A stretch of 64,000 nt of DNA. It comes from Spiroplasma poulsonii (GTDB lineage: Bacteria > Bacillota_I > Bacilli_A > Mycoplasmatales > Mycoplasmataceae). The stretch is taken from NCBI RefSeq assembly GCF_009866525.1, contig NZ_CM020866.1:1664932-1728931 (forward strand), in the 5' to 3' direction. Every line of letters starts with the position of its first letter. Within the stretch, counting starts at the first letter, position 1. Under the pieces are notes generated by a model that did not search any database, had not been told where the DNA came from, and saw only the letters and a program-made list of their open reading frames with translations. The position numbers were made by a program, and so were the translations under genes. This document shows, one piece after another, positions 9,971-21,576 of the stretch.

Positions 9971-10014
9971 AAAAAGTTTAAGGTCTATTTTTTAATTAAC
10001 CTTAAACTTTTTTA
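9971..10014. terminator. Bidirectional terminator between Lys-rich gene and prs
   Basis: AAAAAGTTTAAGGT (9971-9984) pairs with AACCTTAAACTTTTTT (to about 10013). A-rich and T-rich flanks allow it to end both converging transcripts. A second small hairpin, TATAGTAG/CTACTATA, lies at 9936-9962. Confidence 0.8.
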
Positions 10015-10060
10015 ATAACTATTTTAGTATCTTATTTTTATTTAATATATTAAATGACTG

Positions 10061-11089
10061 TTATTTTATTCCTTTAATTTTTTCTACTAATTTTTTAATT
10101 TTTTCATTACATTGTAGATAAACATCAGATAAACTACGTTTTTCAATCATTGCTTTAATCATTTGTGAAATTAAGCTAGCAATTGAAATAACTTCTAACC
10201 CATCAAAGAGACGGTCACTATTAATATCAATTGTATTCGTAACAATAACTTTTTTGACAGTTCCATTATTGATGATTTCAGTTAATCGTTCTTTTGCTGG
10301 TGGTGAAAAAACACCATGACAAGCTAATAAGTATACTTCTTTTGCACAATTTTCTTTTAAAGCTTTAGCGGCATTGCAAATTGTTCCTGCTGTATCAATC
10401 ATATCATCAACAATAAAACAAATTCGATCTTTAACATCTCCCAACACAAATTGAACTTCACTAACATTTGGTTTTGGGCGACGTTTATCAATTACCGCAA
10501 TATTCCCGGCCAAACTCCCTAACCGATTAGCAACGTCACGAGCACGAACTAATCCACCATGGTCTGGTGAAACAATTGTTACTTCTTCAGTAATATGATC
10601 TTCTTCGAATTTACGAATAATTGTTGTTGCTAATTCTTGTGTTGAACGTAAATCGTCAACAGGAACATCAAAAAATCCCATTGATTGTGGTGAATGTAAA
10701 TCAACAGTCATCACTCTTGTTGCCCCTGCTGTTGTTAACATATTAGCAACTAACTTACAAGTAATTGGTTGACGGCCACGCGCTTTACGGTCTTGTCGCG
10801 CATAACCAAAATAAGGAATAATCACATTAATGCTTTGTGCACTTCCGCGTTTTAAAGCATCAATTGCAATTAATAACTCCATCAAATTTTCATTAACTGG
10901 CCATGATGTTGATTGAATAATGTAAACATCTTTGCCACGAACTGAATTCATTGCTCGTACTAGAATTTCTCCATCAGCAAAACGAATAGTTTCTATTTCT
11001 TCTCTTTTAACACCTAACATATTACAAATTTCATCTGCTAACTTAACTCCAGCAGACAGGCCATATATACTAAAACTCTTTTCTTCCAT
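10061..11089 (-). CDS. prs: Ribose-phosphate pyrophosphokinase
   Basis: 342 residues. It makes PRPP from ribose 5-phosphate and ATP for nucleotide (including upp-dependent) synthesis in the cytoplasm. The sequence shows FADGE with the flanking loop, the ATP-binding RQDRKARGRQPI region, the metal/PRPP site VTVDLHSPQ, and the ribose-5-phosphate loop VDDMIDTAGT. Length is a little over the usual 315-325. The start is preceded by a TAGGAGGA site. It stands alone between a bidirectional terminator and the divergent nifU-like gene. Confidence 0.97.
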   Translation of the reverse strand: MEEKSFSIYGLSAGVKLADEICNMLGVKREEIETIRFADGEILVRAMNSVRGKDVYIIQSTSWPVNENLMELLIAIDALKRGSAQSINVIIPYFGYARQDRKARGRQPITCKLVANMLTTAGATRVMTVDLHSPQSMGFFDVPVDDLRSTQELATTIIRKFEEDHITEEVTIVSPDHGGLVRARDVANRLGSLAGNIAVIDKRRPKPNVSEVQFVLGDVKDRICFIVDDMIDTAGTICNAAKALKENCAKEVYLLACHGVFSPPAKERLTEIINNGTVKKVIVTNTIDINSDRLFDGLEVISIASLISQMIKAMIEKRSLSDVYLQCNEKIKKLVEKIKGIK

Positions 11090-11225
11090 TAGTCCTCCTA
11101 TAAAATTTTGGTATGAGATAAAAATTCAAATTGAATCCTTACTTAATTATATACTTATCCATAATAAATTAAACAATCTTTTATTAGAAAATAATAATGA
11201 TATAATAAATAATGAAGGTGATAAA

Positions 11226-11453
11226 ATGACACAAACAAGTCAAGCAAAAGATATTATCGATAATCTTCGCCCCTATATTAACCAAGATGGTGGGGACATT
11301 GAATTTGTCGAAGTTAAAGATAATGTTGTTTATGTTCGAATAGCTGGGGCATGTGTTGGCTGCGAATTAATTGATTCAACAATTAAAGATGGCGTTGAAC
11401 AAATTGTTAAACAAGAAATGCCTGACATTAAAGCAGTGGAAGTTATTATGTAA
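11226..11453 (+). CDS. NifU C-terminal domain Fe-S scaffold protein
   Basis: 75 residues, a stand-alone NifU C-terminal (NFU) domain. NLRPYINQDGGDIEFVEV and the CVGC cluster-binding motif (about residues 41-44) are diagnostic. It probably carries Fe-S clusters to apoproteins. The start follows a GAAGGTG site, with TATAAT at 11201-11206 as the likely -10. It is divergent from prs, and its last 8 bases overlap the 3' end of the converging transporter gene. Confidence 0.9.
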   Translation: MTQTSQAKDIIDNLRPYINQDGGDIEFVEVKDNVVYVRIAGACVGCELIDSTIKDGVEQIVKQEMPDIKAVEVIM

Positions 11454-12941
11454 CTTCTTTTTTTGTTTGTAAATATTCTTGTAAGACAATTTTTTGATCA
11501 ACCCGTTCTGGAACAACCATTCCTACTAATTCCGCTAATTTTACTTCCACTTGTTTTGGATAATAATACTCACCACTAATAAATTTAGCAGTAAAATAAA
11601 CAAGAATAATTAATCCAAAACAACTAAGGGCACATCCTAAATATAAAAATAAAATAACAGTTTTTAGTGTTTTTAAAAATGCATCGTTTTCAACAAATGG
11701 TAAATTTCAATTTATCGCTAAATTAATAAAAATACCAAAATGATTGTCAGCAAAAACACGAATTAAAAACTGAACTAAAAAAGTCATCAAAGAATTTAGT
11801 GCCGAAAAACAACCAGTTACCGGTCGGTTTCGAATCCGATAATTCCACATAATTGCTAAGGAAAAAAAACCCAAATAATACTCCTAAAGCAAAACCATTT
11901 AAAACTTGCAATCCCAACAAAACTTCTGGCACTGAAATTGTTGCGGCTAAAATGAAATATACTCCTCAAATAGCAAATGCTAATATTAGTGAATTTTTAA
12001 TTCCAACCTTTTTAACAAAAAAAATGATATATTAATGCGGCACCAACAATTTGTGCAATTCACCAAATTTCTTGCACAGAATGAAGATATTGTTTGACAA
12101 TTATTTTGTTATGGTACTTAACCCAAGCTTCTTGAGCTAATAATAAGTTTAAAAAATCACCTTGACTTAGTTCTCTTAATATTGCGACAAAAAATAACAA
12201 AACAAAAATAATAACAACTTTTCATTATGAAAACGGCGGAAGTTGTTTTAATACTGGTGGCTGAAATTCACCAATATTACTCTTAATTTCTGGCAAATAA
12301 AAACAAAAGATCATCGCAAATATTAACAAACCAAAAATAGTTCCAAAAATAACATAATGTAATGTTAAAGGATTTTGATTAAAATTTTTTACAAACATTA
12401 AAAAATTTGCTCCTGCCATATTAGCTAAAAATACAACTGGTAAGTTTAAAGCAATTGTTAAAAACGGATTAGTTTGATATAAATAAACTTCATTAAAACT
12501 TAAATATCATATTGAATTGGTTGAAACACCAAATCCAAACGCAATGGTACAAATAATCATTGCCCCTCAATTATGTGGCAAAATTAAAACTAATAAAATT
12601 CCAAAAAGCATTAACCCATATGAAATCCACAATCACAGTTTCCGGCTACGAACCAAAGCAGTAATTCATGCTCCTGGAATAAAAAAGATGGCAGCATAAA
12701 ACGAAGTACTAACGGCAAATAAAATTGCAATTGAAGTAATGTTTTTTGCAAAATCAAAAATAATAAAATTATAGTTTAAAGTTAATGTACATGATAATGC
12801 TAATCAAAAACAAAAATGCTGAACAATAAAAACTCATTGCCAAAAAGATTTTGCTCCTTTTTTAACCAAACCAATAACATAAGCAATCATTACTAATATT
12901 GTTAAAAAAGGATACAAAATTAAACTATCTCAATTATTCAT
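11446..12941 (-). pseudogene. MFS-type transporter, one frameshift
   Basis: About 500 codons with some twelve hydrophobic segments, starting MNNWDSLILYPFLTILVMI. The major facilitator superfamily is suggested by length, helix spacing and a central loop; the substrate is unknown. The frame is continuous from 12941 to an A8 (plus strand) run at 11862-11869. There it ends in one frame and resumes in another (..LAIMWNYRIRNRPVTG..), continuing to the stop at 11446. A one-base indel in the run would restore it. The ATG lies 9 bases after the rpiB stop, so it is probably cotranscribed and may carry a sugar or related metabolite. Confidence 0.65.
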
Positions 12942-12949
12942 AACAATAA

Positions 12950-13381
12950 TTACAGTTTATTAAGTTTATCAATACGCAACGCATGACGTCCCGCATCAAA
13001 ACTAGTATTTAAAAATGTTTCAACAATTCAAATTGCATTTTGAATAGCAATAACACGGGCCCCTAATGCCAAAACATTTGCATTATTGTGTTCACGTGCT
13101 AATTTAGCTAAATTTGTTTCATTGCACAACGCTGCTCTTACTCCTTTTACTTTGTTGGCTGCAATTGAAATTCCAATTCCCGTTCCACAAATGACAATGC
13201 CAAGACTATCTTTTTCTTGCATCACTTTTTCACCAACTTCTTGACCCAAGTCTGGATAATCCACTGCCGCATCACTATTTGTCCCTAAATTAATAACTTG
13301 ATGTTTTTGATCTGTTAAATATTTAACAATTGCGTTTTTCATCTCAACACCAGTATGATCGTTCCCTATAATCACTTTCAT
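12950..13381 (-). CDS. rpiB: Ribose-5-phosphate isomerase B
   Basis: 143 residues, RpiB/LacAB family, interconverting ribose 5-phosphate and ribulose 5-phosphate. The N-terminal IGNDHTGVEMK holds the substrate-binding Asp/His. VICGTGIGISIAANK has the catalytic Cys and anion-binding loop, and a His/Arg-rich C-terminus follows (DAGRHALRI). A good AAGGAGAAAAG site precedes ATG 13381. It feeds the same pool as prs and leads directly into the transporter gene. Confidence 0.93.
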
Positions 13382-13567
13382 AGTTTCTTTTCTCCTTTGC
13401 CTATATTTTAACTATAACACATCTTCCTCATGAAAACACTTAGACCCTAATTTTGGGTAATTACATCAAGTAATTTTTTTGGACTTATTTGTGTTACGGT
13501 CACAATTAAACGCTGTTGTTTTTCAACAACAACATATAAATTACCCTCTAAATCATCTAATTTAATA

Positions 13568-14632
13568 GACTTCTTGCATTACTTGTTAAAAAATTGCAAA
13601 TATTTGTAAAAAAGATACTAATAGAAAAATATAATTTTAATTAATTATGTTTTTTATTTAAAAATTTAATATTTTTCCACAACGAAAAATTAATTTATTA
13701 TTTAAATTATTTAATTTTAAATAAATATTTTATGTTAAATATAATAATTGTAAATTATAAATTGAGGCAATTAAATTAAATCTTAAACCAAATCTTTTTC
13801 TTCGATTACGATATTTTTCTGTAATAATTTTAAATTTTTTAAGAATAGCAAAAATATTTTCAATAATAATTCTCATTTTTGAAACTAGTATATTATATTG
13901 CTTTTGTTCTTTGTTTAAAGGGTTTTTCTTTGTTTTCTTTGTAGGTATTAGAACATTATTGTGATTTTTTTGTATTCCTTGATAACCACTATCAACTATT
14001 AATTTGGTATTTTTTAAAATTGGGATTTTTGATTCTTTAAATAAAGCATAATCATGTTTTTTTCCGAGCGAAAAACTTGTTGCAATAATTTTTTTGGTTT
14101 CTTGTTCGATAATTACTTGTGTTTTGATCGTGTGTTTTTTCTTTTTACCAGAATAAGATTGTTTTTGTCTTTTTTTGGGCGTTGGATTGGAGTTTCGGTA
14201 GCATCAATAATAATAGTTTTATCATTAAAATAATCATTTATTAGTGCTTTTTTACCAGCAAGTTGTTGAAAATCAGAGTTTTTAATTAAAATATCTTCAA
14301 TTCACTTAATATTACGATAACAATTAGCCTCACTAATATCAAAACTTTTACCAAGATGAAAATAAGTCTGATATTCTCGTCAATATAATAAAGTCATCAA
14401 TAATCTATTTTCTAATGATAATTTATTAGTTTTACCACCTTTTTTAAATTTTTCTATTTCAGCAACTTTTAAAATATCTAACATTTTATTAAAAGTGGAT
14501 TTTTTTATTCCTGTTAATCTTAACCATTCTCTATCATTAAGAGTATTAAATTTATTATTGTTCATATTTTTATGTCCTCATAAATTATATTTTATAATAA
14601 TATTTTAATAAAAAAGGGTATCGCAAGAAGTC
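13568..14632 (-). mobile_element. IS5-family (IS427-like) element, copy 2, complete
   Basis: Same length and ends as copy 1, flanked by TA on each side. The interrupted gene reads in frame when the element and one TA are removed, which shows a true transposition event. Confidence 0.92.
13730..14565 (-). CDS. IS transposase (-1 frameshift), copy 2
   Basis: Same two-frame arrangement and A7 slip site as copy 1. It differs by scattered substitutions near the C-terminus (for example TCGATTACG where copies 1 and 3 have TAGATTACG on the plus strand). The reading frames are complete, so it is probably functional. Confidence 0.85.
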
Positions 14633-14883
14633 TAATATATAAATTACTCCTTGTTTCAATCCGATCAGAAGAGTTGTCAATCATTTTAATAATTTTATCT
14701 TTAATGATTCAATCATTTTCATTCTTAAAAAGTGGAATTCGTTCCCGAATCCGTTGTAAACCATGAAAAGAAAATCCTAACTTATGTTGATAATAATAAC
14801 CCGTGCCCGTAGCTCCTATTACCTTTATTATACATATAATCAAGAAAAAAGTTATAAATTATCGAGAAAAAGTACTACTTTTC

Positions 14884-14912
14884 TTTACACCTTTTTATCT
14901 ATTTGCTATAAT
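14884..14912 (+). promoter_or_regulatory. rpsT promoter
   Basis: TTTACA (14884-14889), a 17-base spacer with TG-like TTTGC, then TATAAT (14907-14912), about 35 bases before the rpsT start. Confidence 0.75.
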
Positions 14913-14947
14913 TCCTTTGTGTCTTAAAAAATGAAAGGAGACCTAAC

Positions 14948-15199
14948 ATGGCTAATATTAAATCACAAATTAAAAGAGTTGCAACAAATGCAAAAGCTAA
15001 TTTAGCAAATAAATCTTTTAAATCTTCAATAAAAACTGCAATTAAAAAAGCAGAATTTGCAATCAATGCAAATGATGCAAATGCAACAGAACTAGTTAGC
15101 ACAGCAATTAGTTTAGTGGATAAAGCAGTTACTAAAGGAATTTATTATGCTAATAAAGCTGCTCGTGTTAAAAGTAAATTAATGCTTAAAGCAAATTAA
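14948..15199 (+). CDS. rpsT: 30S ribosomal protein S20
   Basis: 83 residues, all basic helix. MANIKSQIKRV at the start and the internal KTAIKKAE and ANKAARVKSKL are typical of bS20, which binds 16S rRNA at the bottom of the 30S body. An AAAGGAG site precedes the ATG and a strong hairpin follows. It is read away from holA-comEC, as is common in Firmicutes. Confidence 0.97.
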   Translation: MANIKSQIKRVATNAKANLANKSFKSSIKTAIKKAEFAINANDANATELVSTAISLVDKAVTKGIYYANKAARVKSKLMLKAN

Positions 15200-15230
15200 T
15201 TACGCATCCTTTTTCAAAATAGACAACAGT

Positions 15231-15281
15231 ATTAAAATAAAAAGTTTTCATAATTAATTTATGAAAACTTTTTATTTTAAT
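15231..15281. terminator. Strong bidirectional terminator after rpsT
   Basis: ATTAAAATAAAAAGTTTTCATAA pairs almost perfectly with TTTATGAAAACTTTTTATTTTAAT. It overlaps the stop of the converging membrane-protein gene and serves both transcripts. Confidence 0.85.
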
Positions 15282-16764
15282 TATCTTTCTTACGATCTGA
15301 GTCATCTTTTTCAAAAACATTGTCATCTTTAAATTCATCATCAAACAGCGTTGGGTCCATTTCGTATTTTTGACCACTCATCATTGCTGTCACTGCTTTT
15401 TGATATTCTGTATTAGCACGAATCAATTTATTGCGATCTACTTTAGGTGCTAAAACAGCTAAAATAACAACCATAATTCCAGCAATTAGACCAATAATCA
15501 TTGAAATAATTGTAAAAATTCGTAAAACTTGATAAGTTGTATTATTATATAATTCATTTATTAAACTTTTAATTGTTTCAGCCAAATCAGAATCTGGCAA
15601 TAATAACCCACCAGTAATGTCTAATCCGGGGTCGTTTTTAATAATTACTCCATTGTTAGGAACTGAGCTTTTATTAAAATATTTCTCAACCATATTTGGT
15701 AGTAAAACTTGAATTAATGATAACGCAGAATATAATAAAATCACAATTGACAACACAACTGGTCAAAAACGAACAACATAGTTATCTCGTTTAAAACGTT
15801 TTTTCCCTAATAACTCATAGCTCAAGAAAATTCCCGGTAAGATTGATAGAATCCCAGAAAATGTTTGTAAACCAGCGGACAACATTAATGAGAAGTTATA
15901 CTGCGAACCAAAAGCAAATGCTTCTTTACTAAAATTATTATTCCCATTATGTAAGGCAGAATCTGCTCCTCCACCAACAATAATCGATAATTTTGTTTCC
16001 GGAATTGTATAAACAATTACTTTTGTATCTAAGCGGATATTTAAATAAGAAGTTAAAAATCATAGAATTACTAATAAAACCGACGCCAGAATTACAATAC
16101 CAGCAACAATTTTTTTCAAAAGCGGCATATATTTTGGTTTTGAAGTATAAAAGTAAAAACGAGGATCCAATCGCGGTGGAACTGGCATATTAGCAATTTG
16201 TTGCATCATCTGCGACATATCAAAATTATTTGGATCAGGAAAGTTAGGTCCCATCCCGCCCACAGCAGCACCCGCACCAGCAATTGTTGGTCCTGTTTGG
16301 TCCCGTAATTCATCTAATTCTTTTTCGTTAGTTTTAATTTTTAATTTATCTTGTGCATTTTCAACTGCTTTTTTATCAGTAAAATCAGCTGTTGCATCAA
16401 TTAATTCATTTGTAATCACATTTTCTCTCGTAATATAACTTTTTTCAACTTCAAAATTTTGAACAATATATTGTACAAATTCAACATATTCTTCATCTAA
16501 CGAGTTAAAAGTAGCCCCATCAACTTTTTCAATTGTTTCTGATTCATTGGTAATATCGGCTAAGACTTGTGCAAATGAAAGAGTAAACTTATTATCATTT
16601 AAATTTGCATTAAATTCTTTTTCTAATGTCAATATGTTACAAATTTGCTGAATTACTAATTTTTTAAACTCTGGATTAACGATTACTTGTGCCTTTATAT
16701 TGTCATCATTAAATGTATTGTATAATGTATAAACTATATGAGAATATAATTTATTTTCTTTCAT
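15277..16764 (-). CDS. Multi-pass membrane protein, unknown function
   Basis: 495 residues. Residues 1-200 are soluble and acidic, with a Gly/Ala/Pro-rich linker (TIAGAGAAVGGMGPNFPDP) and a Met-rich stretch. About residue 225 is the first membrane helix (IVAGIVILASVLLVIL), and three or four more follow (LSIVILLYSALSLIQVL, IISMIIGLIAGIMVVILAVL). The tail is very acidic (DDEFKDDNVFEKDDSDRK). I do not recognise a family; it looks like a Spiroplasma-conserved membrane protein. It sits between holA and rpsT, which converges on it. Confidence 0.75.
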
Positions 16765-16793
16765 TTGTTTCCCTCGTCTTTCTTTGCTATAGT

Positions 16794-17759
16794 TTAATTT
16801 ATATCAAATAATTTAATTAAATACAAATCACTACTAATTTCTTTCCTTATTATACCCTTTTTTATATTATAATCAATTCAAAATAATTCCTTAATAATAT
16901 TATTTGCTTTTTTGATACTAAAATTATGCATATGTTCAGCAATTTTTTTAACCCGAAAAGGATGAATTTGTAGAATTTCAGCAATTTGGGATGGTGTTTT
17001 CTTTAAAGCAGATAATACAATAATATCTCTTGTAAAAATAACACTATTAGTAATTAAAGCTAACAAAGCAATACTACTTAATCCCCGTTCTTGCAAATAA
17101 TGATAATTAATTAGAAAATTATTTAAATCATTTTTTAATAGGTCATCAACCAATTTAAAAATATCCGTATCCAAATATTTTGTCATATTATTTTCAATTA
17201 AATCATCGGTTATCACTTTATCAATTAAAAGTAATTTTTTTAGTTCATTTTTAATAATATATAAATTATTTGGTAAATATTCAACAATTTTATTAATTAA
17301 ATTTTGCTTAATTGTTCCATTATTTTTAACAATATAATTATCAATAAATTTTGTTAATTCATTGTATGATAAATTAGTTGCTTTTAAAACACTAGTTAAT
17401 TCCAACATTTTTTTTGTTATTTTTAAACGATTACTAATATTATTTACTGGGCAAATAAAAATAATGAAAGTACTTGGATTGGGAGTTAACAAATATTCCA
17501 TTAAATGGGTTAAATATTCTTTATTATCAACTTTTGTTTTAATTTTTTCTTCGGTAATAAAGTAACTATCATTAATAATGATAATTCTTTTTTCAGAAAA
17601 TAATGGTATCGTATTAGCATCATTTAAAATTGTTAAAAGAGAATCTTCTAAATAACTATACTCTTGCAAATCATATTCATTATCTGGATTAATTTTCTTT
17701 AGAATTTTATTTTTTTGCATTTTAATTAAAAAAGCATCTTCCCCATATATTAAAAACAT
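16794..17759 (-). CDS. holA: DNA polymerase III delta subunit
   Basis: 321 residues with one in-frame TGA (Trp) near the C-terminus, so reading TGA as stop would cut the last 28 residues. HolA opens the beta clamp in the clamp-loader complex. MFLIYGEDAFLIKMQKNKI at the start is the typical HolA beginning. The later KLVDDLLKNDLNNFL and HPFRVKKIAEHM blocks match the collar domain. It lies just downstream of comEC, the usual comEC-holA-rpsT order. Confidence 0.88.
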
Positions 17760-18635
17760 CTTTTAAAACTCCTTTAAACTGTGCTAAAAACTATGTTAAA
17801 GTAATCTTATCATAAAAGCAAATAATTAAAATGTTAACTTAAAATAATTTGAGAACTGTTTTTTTATCAATAATATGAAACTGAAGATTTCTTTTACCAC
17901 CAGTAAAATAAATTTGGCAATTAACAGCTTGCAAATTTTGTAAAACTGTTGCAGCAGGATACTTTTGTTGTTTTGTTTTTTCACCAGAAATAAAACAAAA
18001 CATTGGTTTTATTCTTTGCAAAAAAAGTAGATTAGAACTTGTCACCGAGCCATGATGAGCAACTTGCAATAAAGTAGCTGTTGTCAAATCTTGTTCTAAT
18101 AAATTAAGTTCAATTTTTTGAGTAATATCTCCTGTTAATAAAATTTTAGTATTATTAATTTCAACTAAAACAACTAAACTATTATTATTTTCATCAGAGT
18201 CATTAATCCACCGATGTAAAACCGTAAATTTCATTCCTCCAAATCTAATCCTTGTTAACTTAGTATTATTATAAATAATTTGTTTAACTAAAAAATAATT
18301 TTGCACTCCTAATAAATTATTATAATGATCATCATGTTGATGTGAAATAAAAACAGCATCAACTCAATTAACTCCTGCTCATCGTAAATAATTACTTACT
18401 AATTGTTTTGACCGACCCCTATCCACACCAGCATCATACAGAACAGTTCTTAAAGTTCGGTTATCTTGAAAAACAATTGTTTGACCATTACCAACATTTA
18501 GCATTGTCATAGAATAATTAGCATTAAACAAAGTATTTTGAAAACTACTACAAAGTAAAAAAGTATTAACCCAAAAGCAAGGATCTTTTTTCATAATCCA
18601 ATACTATTAATAACACTTAATAAAATAAGATAATA

Positions 18636-19700
18636 GACTTCTTGCATTACTTGTTAAAAAATTGCAAATATTTGTAAAAAAGATACTAATAGAAAAATAT
18701 AATTTTAATTAATTATGTTTTTTATTTAAAAATTTAATATTTTTCCACAACGAAAAATTAATTTATTATTTAAATTATTTAATTTTAAATAAATATTTTA
18801 TGTTAAATATAATAATTGTAAATTATAAATTGAGGCAATTAAATTAAATCTTAAACCAAATCTTTTTCTTAGATTACGATATTTTTCTGTAATAATTTTA
18901 AATTTTTTAAGAATAGCAAAAATATTTTCAATAATAATTCTCATTTTTGAAACTAGTCTATTATATTGCTTTTGTTCTTTGTTTAAAGGGTTTTTCTTTG
19001 TTTTCTTTGTAGGTATTAGAACATTATTGTGATTTTTTTGTATTCCTTGATAACCACTATCAACTATTAATTTGGTATTTTTTAAAATTGGGATTTTTGA
19101 TTCTTTAAATAAAGCATAATCATGTTTTTTTCCGAGCGAAAAACTTGTTGCAATAATTTTTTTGGTTTCTTGTTCGATAATTACTTGTGTTTTGATCGTG
19201 TGTTTTTTCTTTTTACCAGAATAAGATTGTTTTTGTCTTTTTTTGGGCGTTGGATTGGAGTTTCGGTAGCATCAATAATAATAGTTTTATCATTAAAATA
19301 ATCATTTATTAGTGCTTTTTTACCAGCAAGTTGTTGAAAATCAGAGTTTTTAATTAAAATATCTTCAATTCACTTAATATTACGATAACAATTAGCCTCA
19401 CTAATATCAAAACTTTTACCAAGATGAAAATAAGTCTGATATTCTCGTCAATATAATAAAGTCATCAATAATCTATTTTCTAATGATAATTTATTAGTTT
19501 TACCACCTTTTTTAAATTTTTCTATTTCAGCAACTTTTAAAATATCTAACATTTTATTAAAAGTGGATTTTTTTATTCCTGTTAATCTTAACCATTCTCT
19601 ATCATTAAGAGTATTAAATTTATTATTGTTCATATTTTTATGTCCTCATAAATTATATTTTATAATAATATTTTAATAAAAAAGGGTATCGCAAGAAGTC
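18636..19700 (-). mobile_element. IS5-family (IS427-like) element, copy 3, complete
   Basis: Complete element inside comEC, with TA on both sides. Restoration of the comEC frame without it shows a clean TA target duplication. It is almost identical to copy 1, including the TAGATTACG variant. Confidence 0.93.
18798..19633 (-). CDS. IS transposase (-1 frameshift), copy 3
   Basis: Complete OrfA and OrfB with the A7 slip site, as in copy 1; near-identical sequence implies recent spread. Confidence 0.85.
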
Positions 19701-20970
19701 TAATATAAAACAATATAACCAATATTAACAGCACCAATATTTCATACTAAATTAATTTTTGTACAAAGAATAACATAGTTCCTTAATAACAAATAAAAAT
19801 ATTGGTAAACAAAATAACAAGGTGGTAAGCAAATAATTAGAAATGAAAGGAAATAAATTAACACTAAAATTGGTGTTAATAACAAATTAAACAACATACT
19901 AGAAAAATTTAAATGATAATTAAAATACATTGTCCAACCAAGTAATACAACAAAAATCATAAAATTATAATAAAATAATTTTTGATAAAAAGTAAAGTGC
20001 TTTGTCCTTGTTTGAAAAGTAAAAATAAATAATGTTACTGTAAAACTATACCAGAAACTACTTGATAAAAAACTATACGGAAAAAATAATAATACTAAGA
20101 AAACATTTAATCCTCATATTTTGTGCAACGATAATTTTTTTTGTAAAAAATGAGTGTTAAACAATGAAAGGGTTAATAAAATAACAGCTTTAACGCTTGC
20201 AAAAGAGTAGTTTAAAAGATATAAATAAAAAAGTAAGAAACCATAAATGAAATAATAATAAATTTTTTTTCGAAAAATTTGCTGAAATAATTTATCTAAA
20301 AAACAAAATAAAATATTAATATGATATCCCGAAACAATTAATAAATGAATGACCCCTATTTTGACAAAATCGTTATACAAATTAAGTGTTGTTTTTGCTT
20401 TCTGACCAAACAAAATAAAATAAATTGTATCCTTTGTTAAATCATCATAATTATTAAAGAAATTTGTTATTTTGGCAAGAATACTAGTTCCTGTTTTAAC
20501 TTCTATTATTTTTGTTAAGTTAAATTGATAAAAAAATATTGTTCGCATTTAATCAAGAGTGGCGATTTAATTCATAAATATTAGATGATGAGATAATTGC
20601 CGAATAATATCCTTGTAAACGAACTTGATTATGCACCTCAAAATTAAGCGTTGTTTTCAAAAAATATTGTTTTCAACCAATTTGCAAATAATAATAACCT
20701 ACCCCCTTCTTTTGAATCTGCCCAGTAACAATTTGATTGTGATAAAAATTTGGTTGCTTTAAATAATAAGATAAAATTGCTGACACAATAATCGCTAAAA
20801 TTAATATTCATAAATGAATTCTTCGTTGTTGTCAAATTAAAACAAAACCTAAAATAAAAATAACTAAAATAGCATAATAACTATTTATCAAAAGTAAATA
20901 ATTAAAAAGAATTATTCCTCCAAGTAAAATAAAATCTGCTTTTTTAAAAAAACAATACATCTGTTTTAGA

Positions 20971-21528
20971 TTAAAAAACACAAAACAACCTAATAATATT
21001 AAAATATTTTAAATAACTACCACTTAAATATTGTTGTAATTTAGTAATGATAATCTTAGAAGAATTTACTTTATCTTGCAAAATTTTGATAACTTTTGAT
21101 TGCAGAAAATTTGGAATTAAAACTTGTTTTAAAAGTTGTTTTGTTAATAATTGCCGTGGATATCATTTAATATATTGTGCTGTTGGAATTAGTCCAATTG
21201 TTGATATTTGCTGATATTTTTTTTGCAAAATATTTTTATGAATTGGAGCAAAAACATTAAAATCAAACTGATAATTTAATAAAATTGTTTCAATTGTTCA
21301 ACCAACCATTTCCGCAGAAATTCAAACAGGAGTTGGAATTACTTTTGGTTGTGCTAATGGTAAATTATATTTATTTGTAAAAATTATTTTGTAATCATAT
21401 TTTCGGAGGTCTTTTTATACAAAATTATTAACATTTATTCGTCAAAAAAATAAAAAATAAATTAAAGTAACTAAAATACCAAATAATATTGTAAAAATAA
21501 AATATCCCTTCTTTTTAACAAAAACCAC
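20971..21528 (-). pseudogene. Membrane-anchored protein upstream of comEC, in-frame TAA
   Basis: A frame of about 186 codons with one N-terminal membrane segment (GYFIFTILFGILVTLIYFLF), then TAA at 21415-21417, then a soluble domain (KYDYKIIFTNKYNLPLAQPK.., ..PRQLLTKQLLKQVLI..) ending 10 bases before comEC. No ATG is in frame; the only candidate I see is GTG 21528 without a good ribosome site. I do not recognise the family. The tight spacing suggests it was cotranscribed with comEC, and both have decayed. Confidence 0.45.
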
Positions 21529-21576
21529 CCGCTTTCAACTTATGATATAATCATTGTCTTTTCATTTTCCTTGCAA

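Larger units (their letters stand above)
13447..14810 (-). pseudogene. Small conserved protein split by IS copy 2
   Basis: Deleting the IS and one TA joins two pieces into a single frame of about 95 codons: GYYYQHKLGFSFHGLQRIRE.. then ..SNLY|IKLDDLEGNLYVVVEKQQ..VTVTQISPKKLLDVITQN, stop 13447. The HGLQRIRER and late VTVTQ strands recall small RelE/BrnT/DUF4258-type RNase-like folds, but that is only an impression. No ATG is present in frame. After an AGGAG site the likely start codon reads ACG (14804 or 14810), so the start may also be lost. Possibly part of a toxin-antitoxin relic. Confidence 0.5.
17839..20960 (-). pseudogene. comEC: comEC DNA-uptake channel, broken by IS copy 3 and a T7 frameshift
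   Basis: ComEC forms the inner-membrane channel for transforming DNA. From ATG 20960 the N-terminal hydrophobic part and OB-like segment (..YYSAIISSSNIYELNRHS) are read to an A7 (plus strand) run at 20530-20536. One base too many there moves the frame. The competence domain follows, with HLLIVSGYHINILF and multiple helices. IS copy 3 then interrupts. Taking out the IS and one TA gives ..GYIVLYYLILLSV.. in frame, leading into the metallo-beta-lactamase domain (TMLNVGNGQTIVFQD, FISHQHDDH, HHGSVTSSN) to the stop at 17839. At least two lesions make it inactive. HolA follows. Confidence 0.88.

Noticed and set aside
13568..14632. 3-bp AAT target duplication for the IS
   Set aside because: AAT fits copies 1-3 but not copies 4-6, which all still have TA; TA with GACTTC ends explains every copy and the comEC frame.
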